Assembly (NCBI RefSeq): GCF_030397665.1
Contig: NZ_JAPUBT010000001.1
Coordinates: 186,001-250,000, forward strand
Direction: 5' to 3'
DNA from: Janthinobacterium sp. SUN073
Lineage (GTDB): Bacteria > Pseudomonadota > Gammaproteobacteria > Burkholderiales > Burkholderiaceae_D
Length of the DNA: 64,000 nucleotides
Shown here piece by piece: positions 19,568-29,049 of this stretch. The translations under genes and the position numbers were made by a program. The notes beneath the pieces were generated by a model that was not told the DNA's origin, ran no database searches, and saw nothing but the letters and a program-made list of their open reading frames with translations. How positions within the stretch are numbered: position 1 is the first letter of the stretch; every line of letters starts with the position of its first letter.

Positions 19568-20326
19568 TTACTTGAACTTGACCTTGCCGACGACACGCAT
19601 GTCGAGCGTCGTTTCACCCGGTTCGAAGCTCGGCTCGGCGACGACACTGCTGTCTTCGGCCATCTTGGCGCTGCGCATCATCATCGGCGCGGCGGCAGGA
19701 CGGCTTTCCGTGGCGTAGTTGCCCGAACCTTCGAAGTCCACCGTATCGAGCACGGCGTCGGAGACGTTGCGGCCCATGGCCTTGGCGATGGCGGCCACGC
19801 GCTCATTGAGGTTTTTGTACGTGGCGGCGATACGCTGGTCATCCAGCAGGCGGATGGTTTCCGGCTTCAGGCCAAAATTCAAGCCGTTCAGGGTCAGCAC
19901 GCCTTGCGCCGCCGATACTGTTTTTGGCAAGGTCGCCAGGTTGGCCGTCGTCACTTCCAGGTACTGGCCGACTCGCCAGGCCGTCGGCAAACGTGGCTTG
20001 GCCACGGCGCCAGCCGGCAATGGGCGCTCTTCCGGATACACGGGATAGGTGTAATAGCCGTACGATTTCAGCGCTGCCGACGGGTCGGCTTGCTTGACGA
20101 TGGCGATGCCCTTGTTCATCTTCTGGTTGACTCTCGACGCGGCGGCGGCCTTGTCCTTGTCCTGTTCTTCGACGGCCAGGGTAGCGACCACCTGGTCGTT
20201 GACATGCTTGACTTCGCCAAATGCGGGGACGACCACCAGGGTGCCGGAAGTTGGCAAGGTTTGCGCTTGCGCGCTCAGGGCAACGGTGGCTGCGGCGGCA
20301 ACAAGGATGGATTTCATCACGGTCAT
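19568..20326 (-). CDS. SIMPL-domain (DUF541) periplasmic protein, copy 2
   Basis: This is the paralogue of the gene at 18700-19455: 252 residues, the same signal peptide pattern (MTVMKS..., cleavage after AQAQ), and the same GTLVVVPAFGEV, DKAAAASRVNQKMNKG and DQRIAATYKNLNERVAAIAK segments. Differences cluster near residues 200-225, where this copy has a Met/Ala/Pro-rich stretch. AGGAG precedes the ATG at 20326. Tandem duplication with a terminator between the copies suggests they are separately expressed. The leader contains a strong stem-loop (20364-20394). Confidence 0.9.
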   Translation of the reverse strand: MTVMKSILVAAAATVALSAQAQTLPTSGTLVVVPAFGEVKHVNDQVVATLAVEEQDKDKAAAASRVNQKMNKGIAIVKQADPSAALKSYGYYTYPVYPEERPLPAGAVAKPRLPTAWRVGQYLEVTTANLATLPKTVSAAQGVLTLNGLNFGLKPETIRLLDDQRIAATYKNLNERVAAIAKAMGRNVSDAVLDTVDFEGSGNYATESRPAAAPMMMRSAKMAEDSSVVAEPSFEPGETTLDMRVVGKVKFK

Positions 20327-20363
20327 GGGGGTACTCCTAGGTAGTTAATATGGCTGACAGCCT

Positions 20364-20394
20364 GCGAAAGGGACGCTTTTGCCATCCCTTTCGC
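20364..20394 (-). other. Stem-loop in the leader of SIMPL copy 2
   Basis: GCGAAAGGGA (20364-20373) and TCCCTTTCGC (20385-20394) are perfect 10-bp inverted arms with an 11-base loop. No T-run follows on either strand. It lies 37 bases before the ATG at 20326, so it is either a structured 5' leader or a weak end for the MFS gene upstream. Confidence 0.5.
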
Positions 20395-20532
20395 CTGAGA
20401 AACTTGTCAAACTGTGTAGATTCTAACGCCTCGTTCATTCCCGTGGCGCAAATTAACAAATCCTCACAAAATGCGCTTCCCAGTCACATCTGCTCACATT
20501 TCAACACATTGATATTCAAAATAACAGTGTTG

Positions 20533-21759
20533 TTAGTGACCTATGACCGCGCCGCCGCTGCGCCGGCCCGGCTTGAAACTGTGGCGGTGCGCGCACCAGG
20601 CGATAGTCAACGCCACCAGCAGCAAGGCCAGCATGGCCCACGGGAACGATGCCGCGCCATAGCCGTCGAGCAGCATGCCGCCCGCCAGGCCGCCGCCCGC
20701 GATGGCCACATTCCAGATGGTCGCCACCATCGCCTGCGCCACATCCATGCCGTCGCCGGCCGCGTCCGCCGACGCCGTCTGCAGCAAGGTGCCGGCGCCG
20801 CCGAAGGTGATACCCCAGATGGCCATGCTGACATAGATGACGATAGGGGAGTCCATCGCCAGGCCCAGCGCCACCACCACCAGGGCAAAGGCGGCGATGC
20901 AGCCCAGCACGAGCGGGCGCAGCCAGCGGTCGATCAGCTGGCTGACCAGCCAGATGCCGGCCAGCGAACCCACGCCATACACGAGCAGCACCAGGTCGAT
21001 GCGGGGGCGCAAGCCAGACGGCGCCAGGAACGGTGCGATATACGTATATAAAATATTATGCGCCAGCATCCAGGCGACGATCACAAACAGAATCGGCCGC
21101 ACGCCCGGCGTCACGAACACCTGGCGTATCGACAGCCGTTCGCCACTCTTTTGCCCCGGATAATCGGGCACGACCAGCAACACCCACGCGACCAGCACCA
21201 CGGCCATGCCGGACATGATGCCAAAGATGCTGCGCCAGCCCAGCACGCCGCCCATCAGGGTACCCAGCGGTACGCCCAGCGACAGGGCCAGCGGCGTGCC
21301 GATCATGGCAATGGCCATCGCCCTGCCCTGCTGCTCGGGACGCACCATGCGGCGCGCATAGCCTGCCATCAAGCCCCAGGCCAGCCCGGCGGCCATGCCC
21401 GTCACGAAGCGCGCGACCAGGGCGACGGTGTAGTTGGGCGCCAGGGCCGTCGCCGTATTGAAGATCAGGAAGCCGATGATGGCCAGCAACAAGACATTGC
21501 GCCGGCGCCAGGTGCTGGTGAGCGCCGTCAGGGGAATCGCCGTCAGGATGGAGCCGATGGCGTACACGGTCACCAGCTGACCCGTCATGACTTCGGAAAT
21601 GCCGAGGTCCTTGGCAATCTGCGGCAGCAAGCCGGCCGGCAAGGTTTCCGACAGGAGGGCAAGAAACGCCGTCATGGCCAGGGCCAGCAAGGCCAGGATG
21701 GGAATGGAAGAGTCAACAGCAGCCTGCGAGGGCGCCGTGGCGGTGATACGGTCAGTCAT
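20533..21759 (-). CDS. MFS transporter, DHA1 drug/nucleoside efflux type
   Basis: This 408-residue major facilitator has 12 predicted transmembrane helices in two six-helix halves with a central loop at about 200-215. Hallmarks of the 12-TM DHA1 group are the N-terminal SETLPAGLLPQIAKDLGIS, the loop motif TSTWRRRNVLL (motif A-like) and AGYARRMVRPEQQGRAMAIAM. It probably exports a small molecule by proton antiport; homologues are AraJ/NepI-like, and the substrate cannot be told from the sequence. The ribosome site AAGGA precedes the ATG. A perfect palindrome CTTGCGCAAG lies 13 bases upstream of the start. Confidence 0.88.
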   Translation of the reverse strand: MTDRITATAPSQAAVDSSIPILALLALAMTAFLALLSETLPAGLLPQIAKDLGISEVMTGQLVTVYAIGSILTAIPLTALTSTWRRRNVLLLAIIGFLIFNTATALAPNYTVALVARFVTGMAAGLAWGLMAGYARRMVRPEQQGRAMAIAMIGTPLALSLGVPLGTLMGGVLGWRSIFGIMSGMAVVLVAWVLLVVPDYPGQKSGERLSIRQVFVTPGVRPILFVIVAWMLAHNILYTYIAPFLAPSGLRPRIDLVLLVYGVGSLAGIWLVSQLIDRWLRPLVLGCIAAFALVVVALGLAMDSPIVIYVSMAIWGITFGGAGTLLQTASADAAGDGMDVAQAMVATIWNVAIAGGGLAGGMLLDGYGAASFPWAMLALLLVALTIAWCAHRHSFKPGRRSGGAVIGH

Positions 21760-21937
21760 GGGGGGTCCTTCTACTTGCGCAAGCGGCTAAATAACTAGCG
21801 CCTGGCGTGCGACAAAAGCGGTGATGCGCGTTGCGGTCGGCAGATACCGAAACAGATGCAGTCCATAGGAAACTGCAAAGGAAGGGCGGGATTATATAGG
21901 AGACGAGCGAAAAACGTGCGTGCTCAAACAACCGTGC

Positions 21938-22387
21938 TCAAGCTGCCGTCATGCAGGCATCGTTGGCCGCCTTGCGTGGCGAAAACCAGGCATTCGATTT
22001 CGGACTGTACAGCAAGGCGCAGATGACGGCGAACGTGAGCGCGCCAGGCAAGACGTTCATTTTGACCGGCAAGGTCGCCAGGCAGAGTGCAATGTCGATC
22101 ACGCCCCACACCAGATACACAGTGCGCGCGCCACGCTGCCTTTGCAGCATGGCCAGCGCTGCCACCAGGTTAATGCCCATGCTAAACATCAAAATCGCGT
22201 ACTGCACCTCGGCGGGAATCACGCTGCGCCCCATTCCGGCCAGCATGGCGGGATCGTTGCGGCCGAGGTAAGCCGACACCAGCGCCGACAGCGAACCGAT
22301 GACCAGAAACCAGCAGCTGATGGCAACCGAGACGGGGCGCTTGACGACATGCAGATTGCCGACAAAAACTTTAGAAAAAACAAGCAT
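21938..22387 (-). CDS. Four-helix membrane protein, unknown function
   Basis: This 149-residue protein has four predicted transmembrane helices (about 18-40, 62-84, 92-108 and 112-130) and is not assigned to a family. I place the start at 22387, past the ilvC terminator; the frame is open further upstream but would run through that hairpin. The N-terminus is short and cytoplasmic, and the C-terminus ends in a small polar tail. It lies between ilvC and the MFS gene with its own transcription likely. Confidence 0.65.
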   Translation of the reverse strand: MLVFSKVFVGNLHVVKRPVSVAISCWFLVIGSLSALVSAYLGRNDPAMLAGMGRSVIPAEVQYAILMFSMGINLVAALAMLQRQRGARTVYLVWGVIDIALCLATLPVKMNVLPGALTFAVICALLYSPKSNAWFSPRKAANDACMTAA

Positions 22388-22423
22388 GGTGCTCACGGTT
22401 TGGTTGAATGGCCCTGATTGTAA

Positions 22424-22449
22424 TAAAAAAAGCCGGCTTGCGCCGGCTT
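22424..22449 (-). terminator. Rho-independent terminator of the ilvBNC operon
   Basis: On the minus strand AGCCGGC (22448-22442) pairs with GCCGGCT (22437-22431) around a 4-base loop and is followed by seven T residues. It starts 21 bases after the ilvC stop. Confidence 0.9.
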
Positions 22450-22469
22450 CTTCGTGGAACGACAGCTGC

Positions 22470-23561
<1,092 letters not shown>

Positions 23562-24053
23562 TTATACTTTGAGGATGCGTTCGCCGCGGCCGATGCCGGA
23601 ACCACCCGTGCGGACGGTTTCCAGGATGGAGGCGCGGTCGATCGAGTCGATGAACGCGTCGAGCTTGACCTTGTTGCCGGTCAGTTCGATCGTGTACGTC
23701 TTTTCGGTGACATCGATGATGCGGCCACGGAAGATATCGGCGGTACGCTTCATTTCCTCGCGCTCCTTGCCAACGGCACGGACCTTGATCAGCATCAACT
23801 CGCGTTCGATATGCTGGCCTTCGGTCAGGTCAACCACCTTCACCACTTCAATCAGACGATTCAGGTGCTTGGTGATCTGCTCGATGATATCGTCCGAGCC
23901 GCTGGTGACGATGGTCATGCGCGACAGGGTCGAGTCTTCCGTCGGCGCCACCGTCAAGGTTTCGATGTTGTAGCCGCGTGCCGAGAACAGGCCCACCACG
24001 CGCGACAGGGCACCCGCTTCGTTTTCCAGCAAGACAGAAATAATATGGCGCAT
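23562..24053 (-). CDS. ilvN: Acetolactate synthase small (regulatory) subunit
   Basis: This regulatory subunit (163 residues) binds valine through its N-terminal ACT domain (MRHIISVLLENEAGALSRVVGLFSARGYN at 1-29, with the conserved Asn-Glu-Ala-Gly-Ala-Leu motif) and activates the large subunit. A second ACT-like domain occupies about 80-160. It starts two bases after the ilvB stop and is clearly co-transcribed with it. By length and sequence it is the IlvH/IlvN long type. Start 24053 is the internal ATG that begins the ACT domain. Confidence 0.97.
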   Translation of the reverse strand: MRHIISVLLENEAGALSRVVGLFSARGYNIETLTVAPTEDSTLSRMTIVTSGSDDIIEQITKHLNRLIEVVKVVDLTEGQHIERELMLIKVRAVGKEREEMKRTADIFRGRIIDVTEKTYTIELTGNKVKLDAFIDSIDRASILETVRTGGSGIGRGERILKV

Positions 24054-24055
24054 GA

Positions 24056-25786
24056 TTAGAGATCCTCCGAACCGAGCATCATTTCGGACAGGCCTTTGCC
24101 GGCTTTCACCATGGGCCACACGTTTTCGGACTGGTCGGTAATGAAATTCATGAATACCAGCCTGTCTTTCATGCCAAACGCCTCTTTCAGGGCGCCGTCG
24201 ACGTCGCCCGGTTTTTCAATTTTCATGCCCACGTGGCCGTATGCTTCAGCCAGCCTTTCGAAGTCGGGCAGCGAATCCATGTACGACTCGGAATAACGCG
24301 AACCGTAATCGATTTCCTGCCACTGGCGCACCATGCCGAGGAAACGGTTGTTGAGCATGATGATCTTCGGCGTCAGGTGGTACTGCTTGCACGTGGCGAG
24401 TTCCTGGATGCACATCTGGATCGAGCCTTCGCCGGTGATGCAGGCAACGGTGGCGTCCGGATTGGCCATCTGCACGCCCATGGCGTACGGCAAGCCGACC
24501 CCCATGGTGCCCAGGCCGCCGGAATTGATCCAGCGGCGCGGCTTGTCGAAGCCATAGTATTGCGCCGCCCACATCTGGTGCTGGCCCACGTCGGACGTGA
24601 TGAAGGCGTCGCCCTTGGTGATCTGGAACACTTTTTCCACCACCGATTGCGGCTTGATGACCAGGTCGGAAGTCGGGTACTTCAGGCATTCGCGGCCACG
24701 CCATTCGGCGATCTGCTTCCACCAGTTACTCAATGCATTGACGTTCGGCTTGGCTTCGGCCGCGTCCAGCTGCGCGAGGAACTCGATCAGCACGTCCTTG
24801 ACGTTGCCGACGATGGGGATATCGACCTTGACGCGCTTGGAAATCGACGATGGATCGATGTCCACGTGGATGATCTTGCGCGGATGCGAGGCGAAATGTT
24901 TCGGGTTGCCGATCACGCGGTCATCGAAACGGGCGCCGATGGCGATCAGCACGTCGCAATTTTGCATCGCCATGTTCGCTTCGTAGGTGCCGTGCATGCC
25001 GGGCATGCCGACATACTGCTCGCTCGAGGCGCGGTAGCCGCCCAGGCCCATCAAGGTATTGGTGCACGGGAAACCCAGGCGGTCGACCAGCTTGTTCAGC
25101 TCGGGAGCCGCATTCGCCAGGATCACGCCGCCGCCCGTGTAGATCATCGGGCGTTCGGCTTGCAGCAACAGCTGCACGGCCTTGCGGATCTGGCCCGAGT
25201 GCCCCTTGTCGACGGGACGGTAGGAACGCATCTCGACTTCCTTCGGATAGTCGAAATGGCATTTGTGCATGCTGATATCCTTGGGGATATCGACCAGCAC
25301 GGGTCCCGGACGGCCGGTACGGGCGATGAAGAAGGCTTTCTTGATCGTCGCTGCCAGGTCCTTGACGTCCTTGACGAGGAAGTTGTGCTTGACCACGGGG
25401 CGGGTGATGCCGACCGTGTCGCATTCCTGGAACGCATCCTGCCCGATGGCGTGGCTCGGCACCTGGCCGGAGATCACCACCATGGGAATCGAGTCCATGT
25501 ACGCGGTCGACAGGCCCGTGACGGCATTCGTGACGCCCGGACCGGACGTGACGATGGCGACACCGACTTTGTTCGAGCTGCGCGAATAGGCATCGGCGGC
25601 GTGGATCGCGGCCTGCTCGTGGCGTACCAGGATATGCTGGAATTTGTTTTGCTGGAAGATGGCGTCGTAGATGTAGAGTACGGCTCCGCCCGGGTATCCA
25701 AAGACGTGCTCGACGCCCTCTTCAGCCAGACAGCGCACGACAATTTCTGCGCCGGTAATTGGTCCTGCTGCTGCTTCGGTATTCAT
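24056..25786 (-). CDS. ilvB: Acetolactate synthase large (catalytic) subunit
   Basis: This thiamine-diphosphate- and FAD-dependent enzyme makes acetolactate or acetohydroxybutyrate from pyruvate (576 residues). Three domains are clear: the N-terminal PYR domain with FGYPGGAVLYIYDA and the catalytic Glu in HEQAAIHAADAYSR; the central FAD domain (about 200-340); and the C-terminal PP domain with the ThDP motif GEGSIQMCIQELATCKQYHL...NN. It leads ilvB-ilvN-ilvC. AAGGAATG lies before the ATG at 25786. The upstream region shows no peptide rich in branched-chain codons, so classical attenuation is not evident. Confidence 0.98.
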   Translation of the reverse strand: MNTEAAAGPITGAEIVVRCLAEEGVEHVFGYPGGAVLYIYDAIFQQNKFQHILVRHEQAAIHAADAYSRSSNKVGVAIVTSGPGVTNAVTGLSTAYMDSIPMVVISGQVPSHAIGQDAFQECDTVGITRPVVKHNFLVKDVKDLAATIKKAFFIARTGRPGPVLVDIPKDISMHKCHFDYPKEVEMRSYRPVDKGHSGQIRKAVQLLLQAERPMIYTGGGVILANAAPELNKLVDRLGFPCTNTLMGLGGYRASSEQYVGMPGMHGTYEANMAMQNCDVLIAIGARFDDRVIGNPKHFASHPRKIIHVDIDPSSISKRVKVDIPIVGNVKDVLIEFLAQLDAAEAKPNVNALSNWWKQIAEWRGRECLKYPTSDLVIKPQSVVEKVFQITKGDAFITSDVGQHQMWAAQYYGFDKPRRWINSGGLGTMGVGLPYAMGVQMANPDATVACITGEGSIQMCIQELATCKQYHLTPKIIMLNNRFLGMVRQWQEIDYGSRYSESYMDSLPDFERLAEAYGHVGMKIEKPGDVDGALKEAFGMKDRLVFMNFITDQSENVWPMVKAGKGLSEMMLGSEDL

Positions 25787-26281
25787 GAAACATTCCTTTC
25801 AAGGTCCATTGGAGATTGATCGGATGTTCTTTCCTGACGAAGTTCGCTGTGCGCGACAGTGCTCCTGCTTCCCTTTTCATGCGGTCACGCAATTTCTTTG
25901 GGCACCCATAGATACCTTACAAAACAACGCTTAACGCAACTCGTTTGGCCGGAGTTTCTGTGGCGCCTGTACGAACCGCTCGCGCTTGTGGCACGGGTTA
26001 GAACAAACTGCCTACAAATGAAAGCGCGTCTTGCCGCGGATGGCCTTGTGTGCCGGTCGCGACCTGACCATAGGGCTTTGGGGTGTTCAAAGCGTCCCAT
26101 ACGTTATCGCGTTGCACCATTATGGTCAAGGAAAATGTCAGCCTCGCTGCATTTTTGCTCGCACGACGTGCAAAAACCCTGCGGAAACGCACATTTTTTG
26201 CTAGCATGCACGGGGTTGCAAAAAGCATACCCGCCCCCATTTCGCCCACCGCACCCGCAGCCGCTAAGATCCCCATACCGC
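25787..26281. other. 495-bp divergent intergenic region
   Basis: The region holds the promoters of ilvB (minus) and the sigma-factor gene (plus). I see no convincing gene in it: short frames on both strands lack ribosome sites or family features. An imperfect dyad GCAAAAA...TTTTTTGC lies at about 26171-26202, and a further GCAAAAAGC follows near 26217. No branched-chain leader peptide, T-box or terminator was recognised. Confidence 0.5.
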
Positions 26282-26851
26282 ATGGCAACAGACAAAGAAT
26301 TATCCGACTTTCTAGAAAATGTCGAGCGGCGCGCTTTCAAGCAAGCCGCCTACGCGGTCCGCAAGGAAGAATCGGCACTCGACATCGTGCAGGATGCCAT
26401 GATCAAGCTGGCCGAAAAATACGGCGACAAGCCGGCCGCCGAGCTGCCGATGCTGTTCCAGCGCATCTTGCAGAACACCATCCTTGATTATTTCCGCCGA
26501 GAAAAAGTTCGCAACACCTGGGTCAGCCTCTTCTCCGGCATGAAGCCCTCGGGCGACGAGCATGAAGATTTTGATATACTTGACACGTATGAATCGGAAC
26601 AGGGCAGCAGCGCCGCCGAATCGTCGGCCGACCAGGTCGAACGCGCGCAAATGCTTGATTTGATTGATGCAGAGGTACAAAAACTGCCGTCACGTCAACG
26701 CGAAGCCTTCCTCATGCGTTACTGGCAGGACATGGATGTGGCTGAAACAGCGGAAGCGATGGGTTGCTCCGAAGGTAGCGTGAAAACACATTGCTCTAGA
26801 GCTACCCACACGCTCGCCGAATCGCTGAAAGCCAAGGGAATAAAATTATGA
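26282..26851 (+). CDS. RNA polymerase sigma factor, ECF-like (sigma-70 family)
   Basis: This 189-residue protein has only regions 2 and 4 of sigma-70. Region 2 spans about 14-75 (ALDIVQDAMIKLAEKYG, then ILDYFRREKVRN). Region 4 spans about 128-180 with the helix-turn-helix DVAETAEAMGCSEGSVKTHCSRA. The linker (90-122) is unusually acidic and Ser-rich. Its stop overlaps the next ATG (ATGA), so it is coupled to a small membrane protein that looks like an anti-sigma factor. The start ATG at 26282 begins the conserved domain; the frame stays open upstream without a family match. Confidence 0.9.
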   Translation: MATDKELSDFLENVERRAFKQAAYAVRKEESALDIVQDAMIKLAEKYGDKPAAELPMLFQRILQNTILDYFRREKVRNTWVSLFSGMKPSGDEHEDFDILDTYESEQGSSAAESSADQVERAQMLDLIDAEVQKLPSRQREAFLMRYWQDMDVAETAEAMGCSEGSVKTHCSRATHTLAESLKAKGIKL

Positions 26852-27252
26852 ACACCGACGATCTCAATTTCGCTTACAAAGTGCGCCATGCACTGAACGA
26901 AAAACTCGACGACCTGCCCGCATCGGCCACCGATCGCCTGGCAGCGGCACGCAAGCTGGCCCTGTCGCGCAAGAAGGCGGACGCGCCCGCCGCCGTTGCC
27001 GTGCGCAAGGACGTGTTCGCCGGCATCGCCAGCAGCCTGTTTGTCGAGCCGCTGTCGTGGCTGGGCCGCATGAGCGTGATCATCCCGCTGCTGCTGCTGG
27101 TCGGCGGCCTGGTGGGCATCTATCAGTTCGAGCAGGAACAACATATTGCCGAACTGGCAGAAATCGACGCCGCCGTGCTGTCGGACGAATTGCCGCTCTC
27201 CGCCTACATGGACCATGGCTTCAACGCCTACCTGACGAAACGCGAGCAATAA
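26848..27252 (+). CDS. DUF3619 membrane protein, probable anti-sigma factor
   Basis: This 134-residue protein has a cytoplasmic N-terminal helix region (1-70), one transmembrane helix (about 76-92) and a 40-residue periplasmic tail. It overlaps the sigma-factor gene by four bases. A one-helix membrane protein coupled to an ECF sigma factor is the usual form of an anti-sigma factor. The assignment to DUF3619 comes from length, the N-terminal DDLNFAYKVRHALNE and context. There is no zinc-binding HxxxCxxC motif, so it would not be a ZAS-type anti-sigma. The regulatory role is inference. Confidence 0.8.
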   Translation: MNTDDLNFAYKVRHALNEKLDDLPASATDRLAAARKLALSRKKADAPAAVAVRKDVFAGIASSLFVEPLSWLGRMSVIIPLLLLVGGLVGIYQFEQEQHIAELAEIDAAVLSDELPLSAYMDHGFNAYLTKREQ

Positions 27253-27254
27253 GC

Positions 27255-28022
27255 ATGGCACGCTTGAGCGTACGCAAAGGCTGGCTGGCTGGCGGCATCG
27301 GCCTGGGCGCCTGTGCCCTGGCTGGCGCCGCATGGGTAGGTGCGCAACAACATCCTGCACCCACGACCACTGCCGTGGCGGCAGCGCCCGTGACTGCCGT
27401 AGCACCTGCCCCGGCCGTCAAGCCCGGCTCGCCCCGCACGGCCGGCAAAGGCGGCACGCCGCCCAAGGCCAGCGACAACCCTGCCTGGAACAAGCTGTCG
27501 CACGCGCAGCAGGAAGCCCTGCAGCCGCTGGCGGGCGAATGGAACAAGCTCGAACCGCTGCGCAAGCAGAAATGGCTCGATATCGCCAGCCGCTTTGCTT
27601 CCATGTCGCCCGACGAACAAACCCGCGTGCATGAACGCATGCGCGAGTGGATCAAGCTGACGCCGGCACAGCGCAGCCTGGTGCGCGAAAACTATGCGCG
27701 CACGAAGAAGATTGATCCTGGTCAAAAAACCGCGCAATGGGAGCAGTACCAGCAATTACCGGAAGATCAAAAGAAAAAGCTGGCGACGGAACTGGTGCCG
27801 AAAAAGCCGCTGGGCAAGGTGCCTGCAATCAATTCGAATACCAGCAAGCCGCCCGTGATCGTGCCACCGGCCATGCCGGCAGCGCCTGCCGTCGCCGCGC
27901 CCGTCCTGCCGCCCGCTCCCGCAGCAGCAAGCGTGCCCGTCGCCGATCCTGCCGCGGCCCCCGCCACCGTGCCCGTCACGCCACCTGCCACGCCTGCCCC
28001 ACTGCCGAACTATGCCAAATAG
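27255..28022 (+). CDS. DUF3106 exported protein with Pro/Ala tail
   Basis: This 255-residue protein has a hydrophobic N-terminus (about 10-30) that is a signal peptide or anchor. The DUF3106 core (about 78-178) consists of repeated short helices: WNKLSHAQQEALQPL, WLDIASRFASMSPDEQ, WIKLTPAQRSLVRENY and the PEDQKKKLATEL end. A Pro/Ala/Val-rich tail of about 65 residues follows, likely disordered. The start at 27255 is two bases after the DUF3619 stop. The fold resembles Spy/CpxP-like helical sensors in its 'LTPAQR...R' style, but that is a loose resemblance only. Confidence 0.8.
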   Translation: MARLSVRKGWLAGGIGLGACALAGAAWVGAQQHPAPTTTAVAAAPVTAVAPAPAVKPGSPRTAGKGGTPPKASDNPAWNKLSHAQQEALQPLAGEWNKLEPLRKQKWLDIASRFASMSPDEQTRVHERMREWIKLTPAQRSLVRENYARTKKIDPGQKTAQWEQYQQLPEDQKKKLATELVPKKPLGKVPAINSNTSKPPVIVPPAMPAAPAVAAPVLPPAPAAASVPVADPAAAPATVPVTPPATPAPLPNYAK

Positions 28023-28557
28023 CACCAATAGCACGCCCGCCGCCAGCATCACTTCCCATCCCACGATCAAGCGCCGCCTGATTTCCATGGTGTACGAGTC
28101 GCTGCTGGCCCTGGCCGTGCTGTTCTTGCCTTTCCTGCTGTTTGAGCTGGCCGTGCAAGGTGCGCATACGCCGTTGACGGAACACATGCGCCAGTGCCTG
28201 GCCTTCCTCATCATGGGCGCGTATTTCATCCATCAGTGGAGCCGCGAAGGGCAAACGCTGGCCATGAAGACCTGGCGCCTGAAAGTCGTGCTGGCGGGCC
28301 ACGCCCACGTGCCGCTGCGCGTGGCCGCCTGCCGCTACATCCTGTCATGGATGTGGCTGCTACCGGCCCTGCTGGTGTCGTACGCATTCGATTTGCAACA
28401 CTGGACTGCCCTGGGCGCCATCGGCGTGGGCATCCTGGCCTGGTCGGCCACGGCCCTGTTCACGGGCAATGGACAATTCCTGCACGACAAGCTGGCGGGC
28501 ACGCAGATCGTGCAATTGCCCGCCCCCGCGAAGAAGTCGAAGAAAGTCGCCGCCTGA
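28012..28557 (+). CDS. RDD-family membrane protein
   Basis: This 181-residue inner-membrane protein of the RDD family has four predicted helices (about 28-50, 62-76, 103-125 and 135-152). The family's first Arg and two Asp positions are represented by IKRRLISMVYESLL and the C-terminal FLHDKLAGTQIV. The gene overlaps the DUF3106 gene by 11 bases and is the last of the four-gene operon. A Lys-rich C-terminus is cytoplasmic. Specific function is unknown; some RDD proteins move ions or small solutes. Confidence 0.85.
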   Translation: MPNSTNSTPAASITSHPTIKRRLISMVYESLLALAVLFLPFLLFELAVQGAHTPLTEHMRQCLAFLIMGAYFIHQWSREGQTLAMKTWRLKVVLAGHAHVPLRVAACRYILSWMWLLPALLVSYAFDLQHWTALGAIGVGILAWSATALFTGNGQFLHDKLAGTQIVQLPAPAKKSKKVAA

Positions 28558-28570
28558 GTTTTTACGCGGC

Positions 28571-28584
28571 TTGACCTGGGTCAT
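28571..28584 (+). promoter_or_regulatory. FNR/Anr-type palindrome before the haemoglobin gene
   Basis: TTGACCTGGGTCAT (28571-28584) contains the perfect dyad TGACC-TG-GGTCA and matches the FNR/Anr half-site TTGAC with a four-base centre. The centre is 43 bases before the haemoglobin ATG, where a class II FNR activator site at -41.5 would put transcription start almost on the ATG. Activation by an FNR-family regulator under low oxygen or NO is inferred. Confidence 0.5.
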
Positions 28585-28620
28585 TGAAGCGCCACGGGGG
28601 CTCTGCGATCATGGCATGCC

Positions 28621-29049
28621 ATGAATAATACCGCCCCCCTCCCCCACACACGCTTCGCGCCCTACCGCGAGGAAGTCTGCAGCGAAGACGACGTCAAGCA
28701 TCTCGTTCACACCTTTTATGCGGCCGCGCGCGATGACGCCATGCTGGGCCCCATCTTTGCCGCCGAGGTCAAGGATTGGGATGCCCATCTGGCAACACTG
28801 GTCGATTTCTGGTCAGGTTTGCTGCGCGGCACCATGCGCTACCACGGCAAGCCACTGGCCCAGCACGCAAAAATGGAACACCTGACGCCGTGCATGTTCC
28901 GCCGCTGGCTGACCCTGTTTTTTGCGACGACCGAGAGCATGGGCAACCCGGCCCTGCAAGAGAAGGCCGATACCATCGCCTTGAATATTGCTGAGCGGCT
29001 ATGGAAAAGCTTTGCGGAAAGCCACGCCATCGTGGCGCCGCAACTTTAG
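28621..29049 (+). CDS. Group III truncated haemoglobin
   Basis: This 142-residue protein is a single-domain globin of the 2-on-2 truncated type. Tyr33 (B10) in HTFYAAARDD, the PLAQH stretch with candidate proximal His82, and the WLTLFF helix with Trp96 (G8) match the group III (Ctb-like) pattern. Such proteins bind oxygen or NO in the cytoplasm, often in microaerobic or nitrosative conditions. I see no Shine-Dalgarno site before the ATG at 28621, and an FNR-like box lies just upstream. The gene converges with the pseudouridine synthase, overlapping by four bases. Confidence 0.9.
   Translation: MNNTAPLPHTRFAPYREEVCSEDDVKHLVHTFYAAARDDAMLGPIFAAEVKDWDAHLATLVDFWSGLLRGTMRYHGKPLAQHAKMEHLTPCMFRRWLTLFFATTESMGNPALQEKADTIALNIAERLWKSFAESHAIVAPQL

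Noticed and set aside
21773..21782. Perfect palindrome CTTGCGCAAG before the MFS gene
   Set aside because: Ten bases is short enough to occur by chance in this composition, and no TetR or MarR regulator is adjacent.
25787..26281. Leader peptide/attenuator for ilvB
   Set aside because: The short minus-strand frames upstream of ilvB contain almost no Ile, Leu or Val codons, and no terminator/antiterminator pair was seen.
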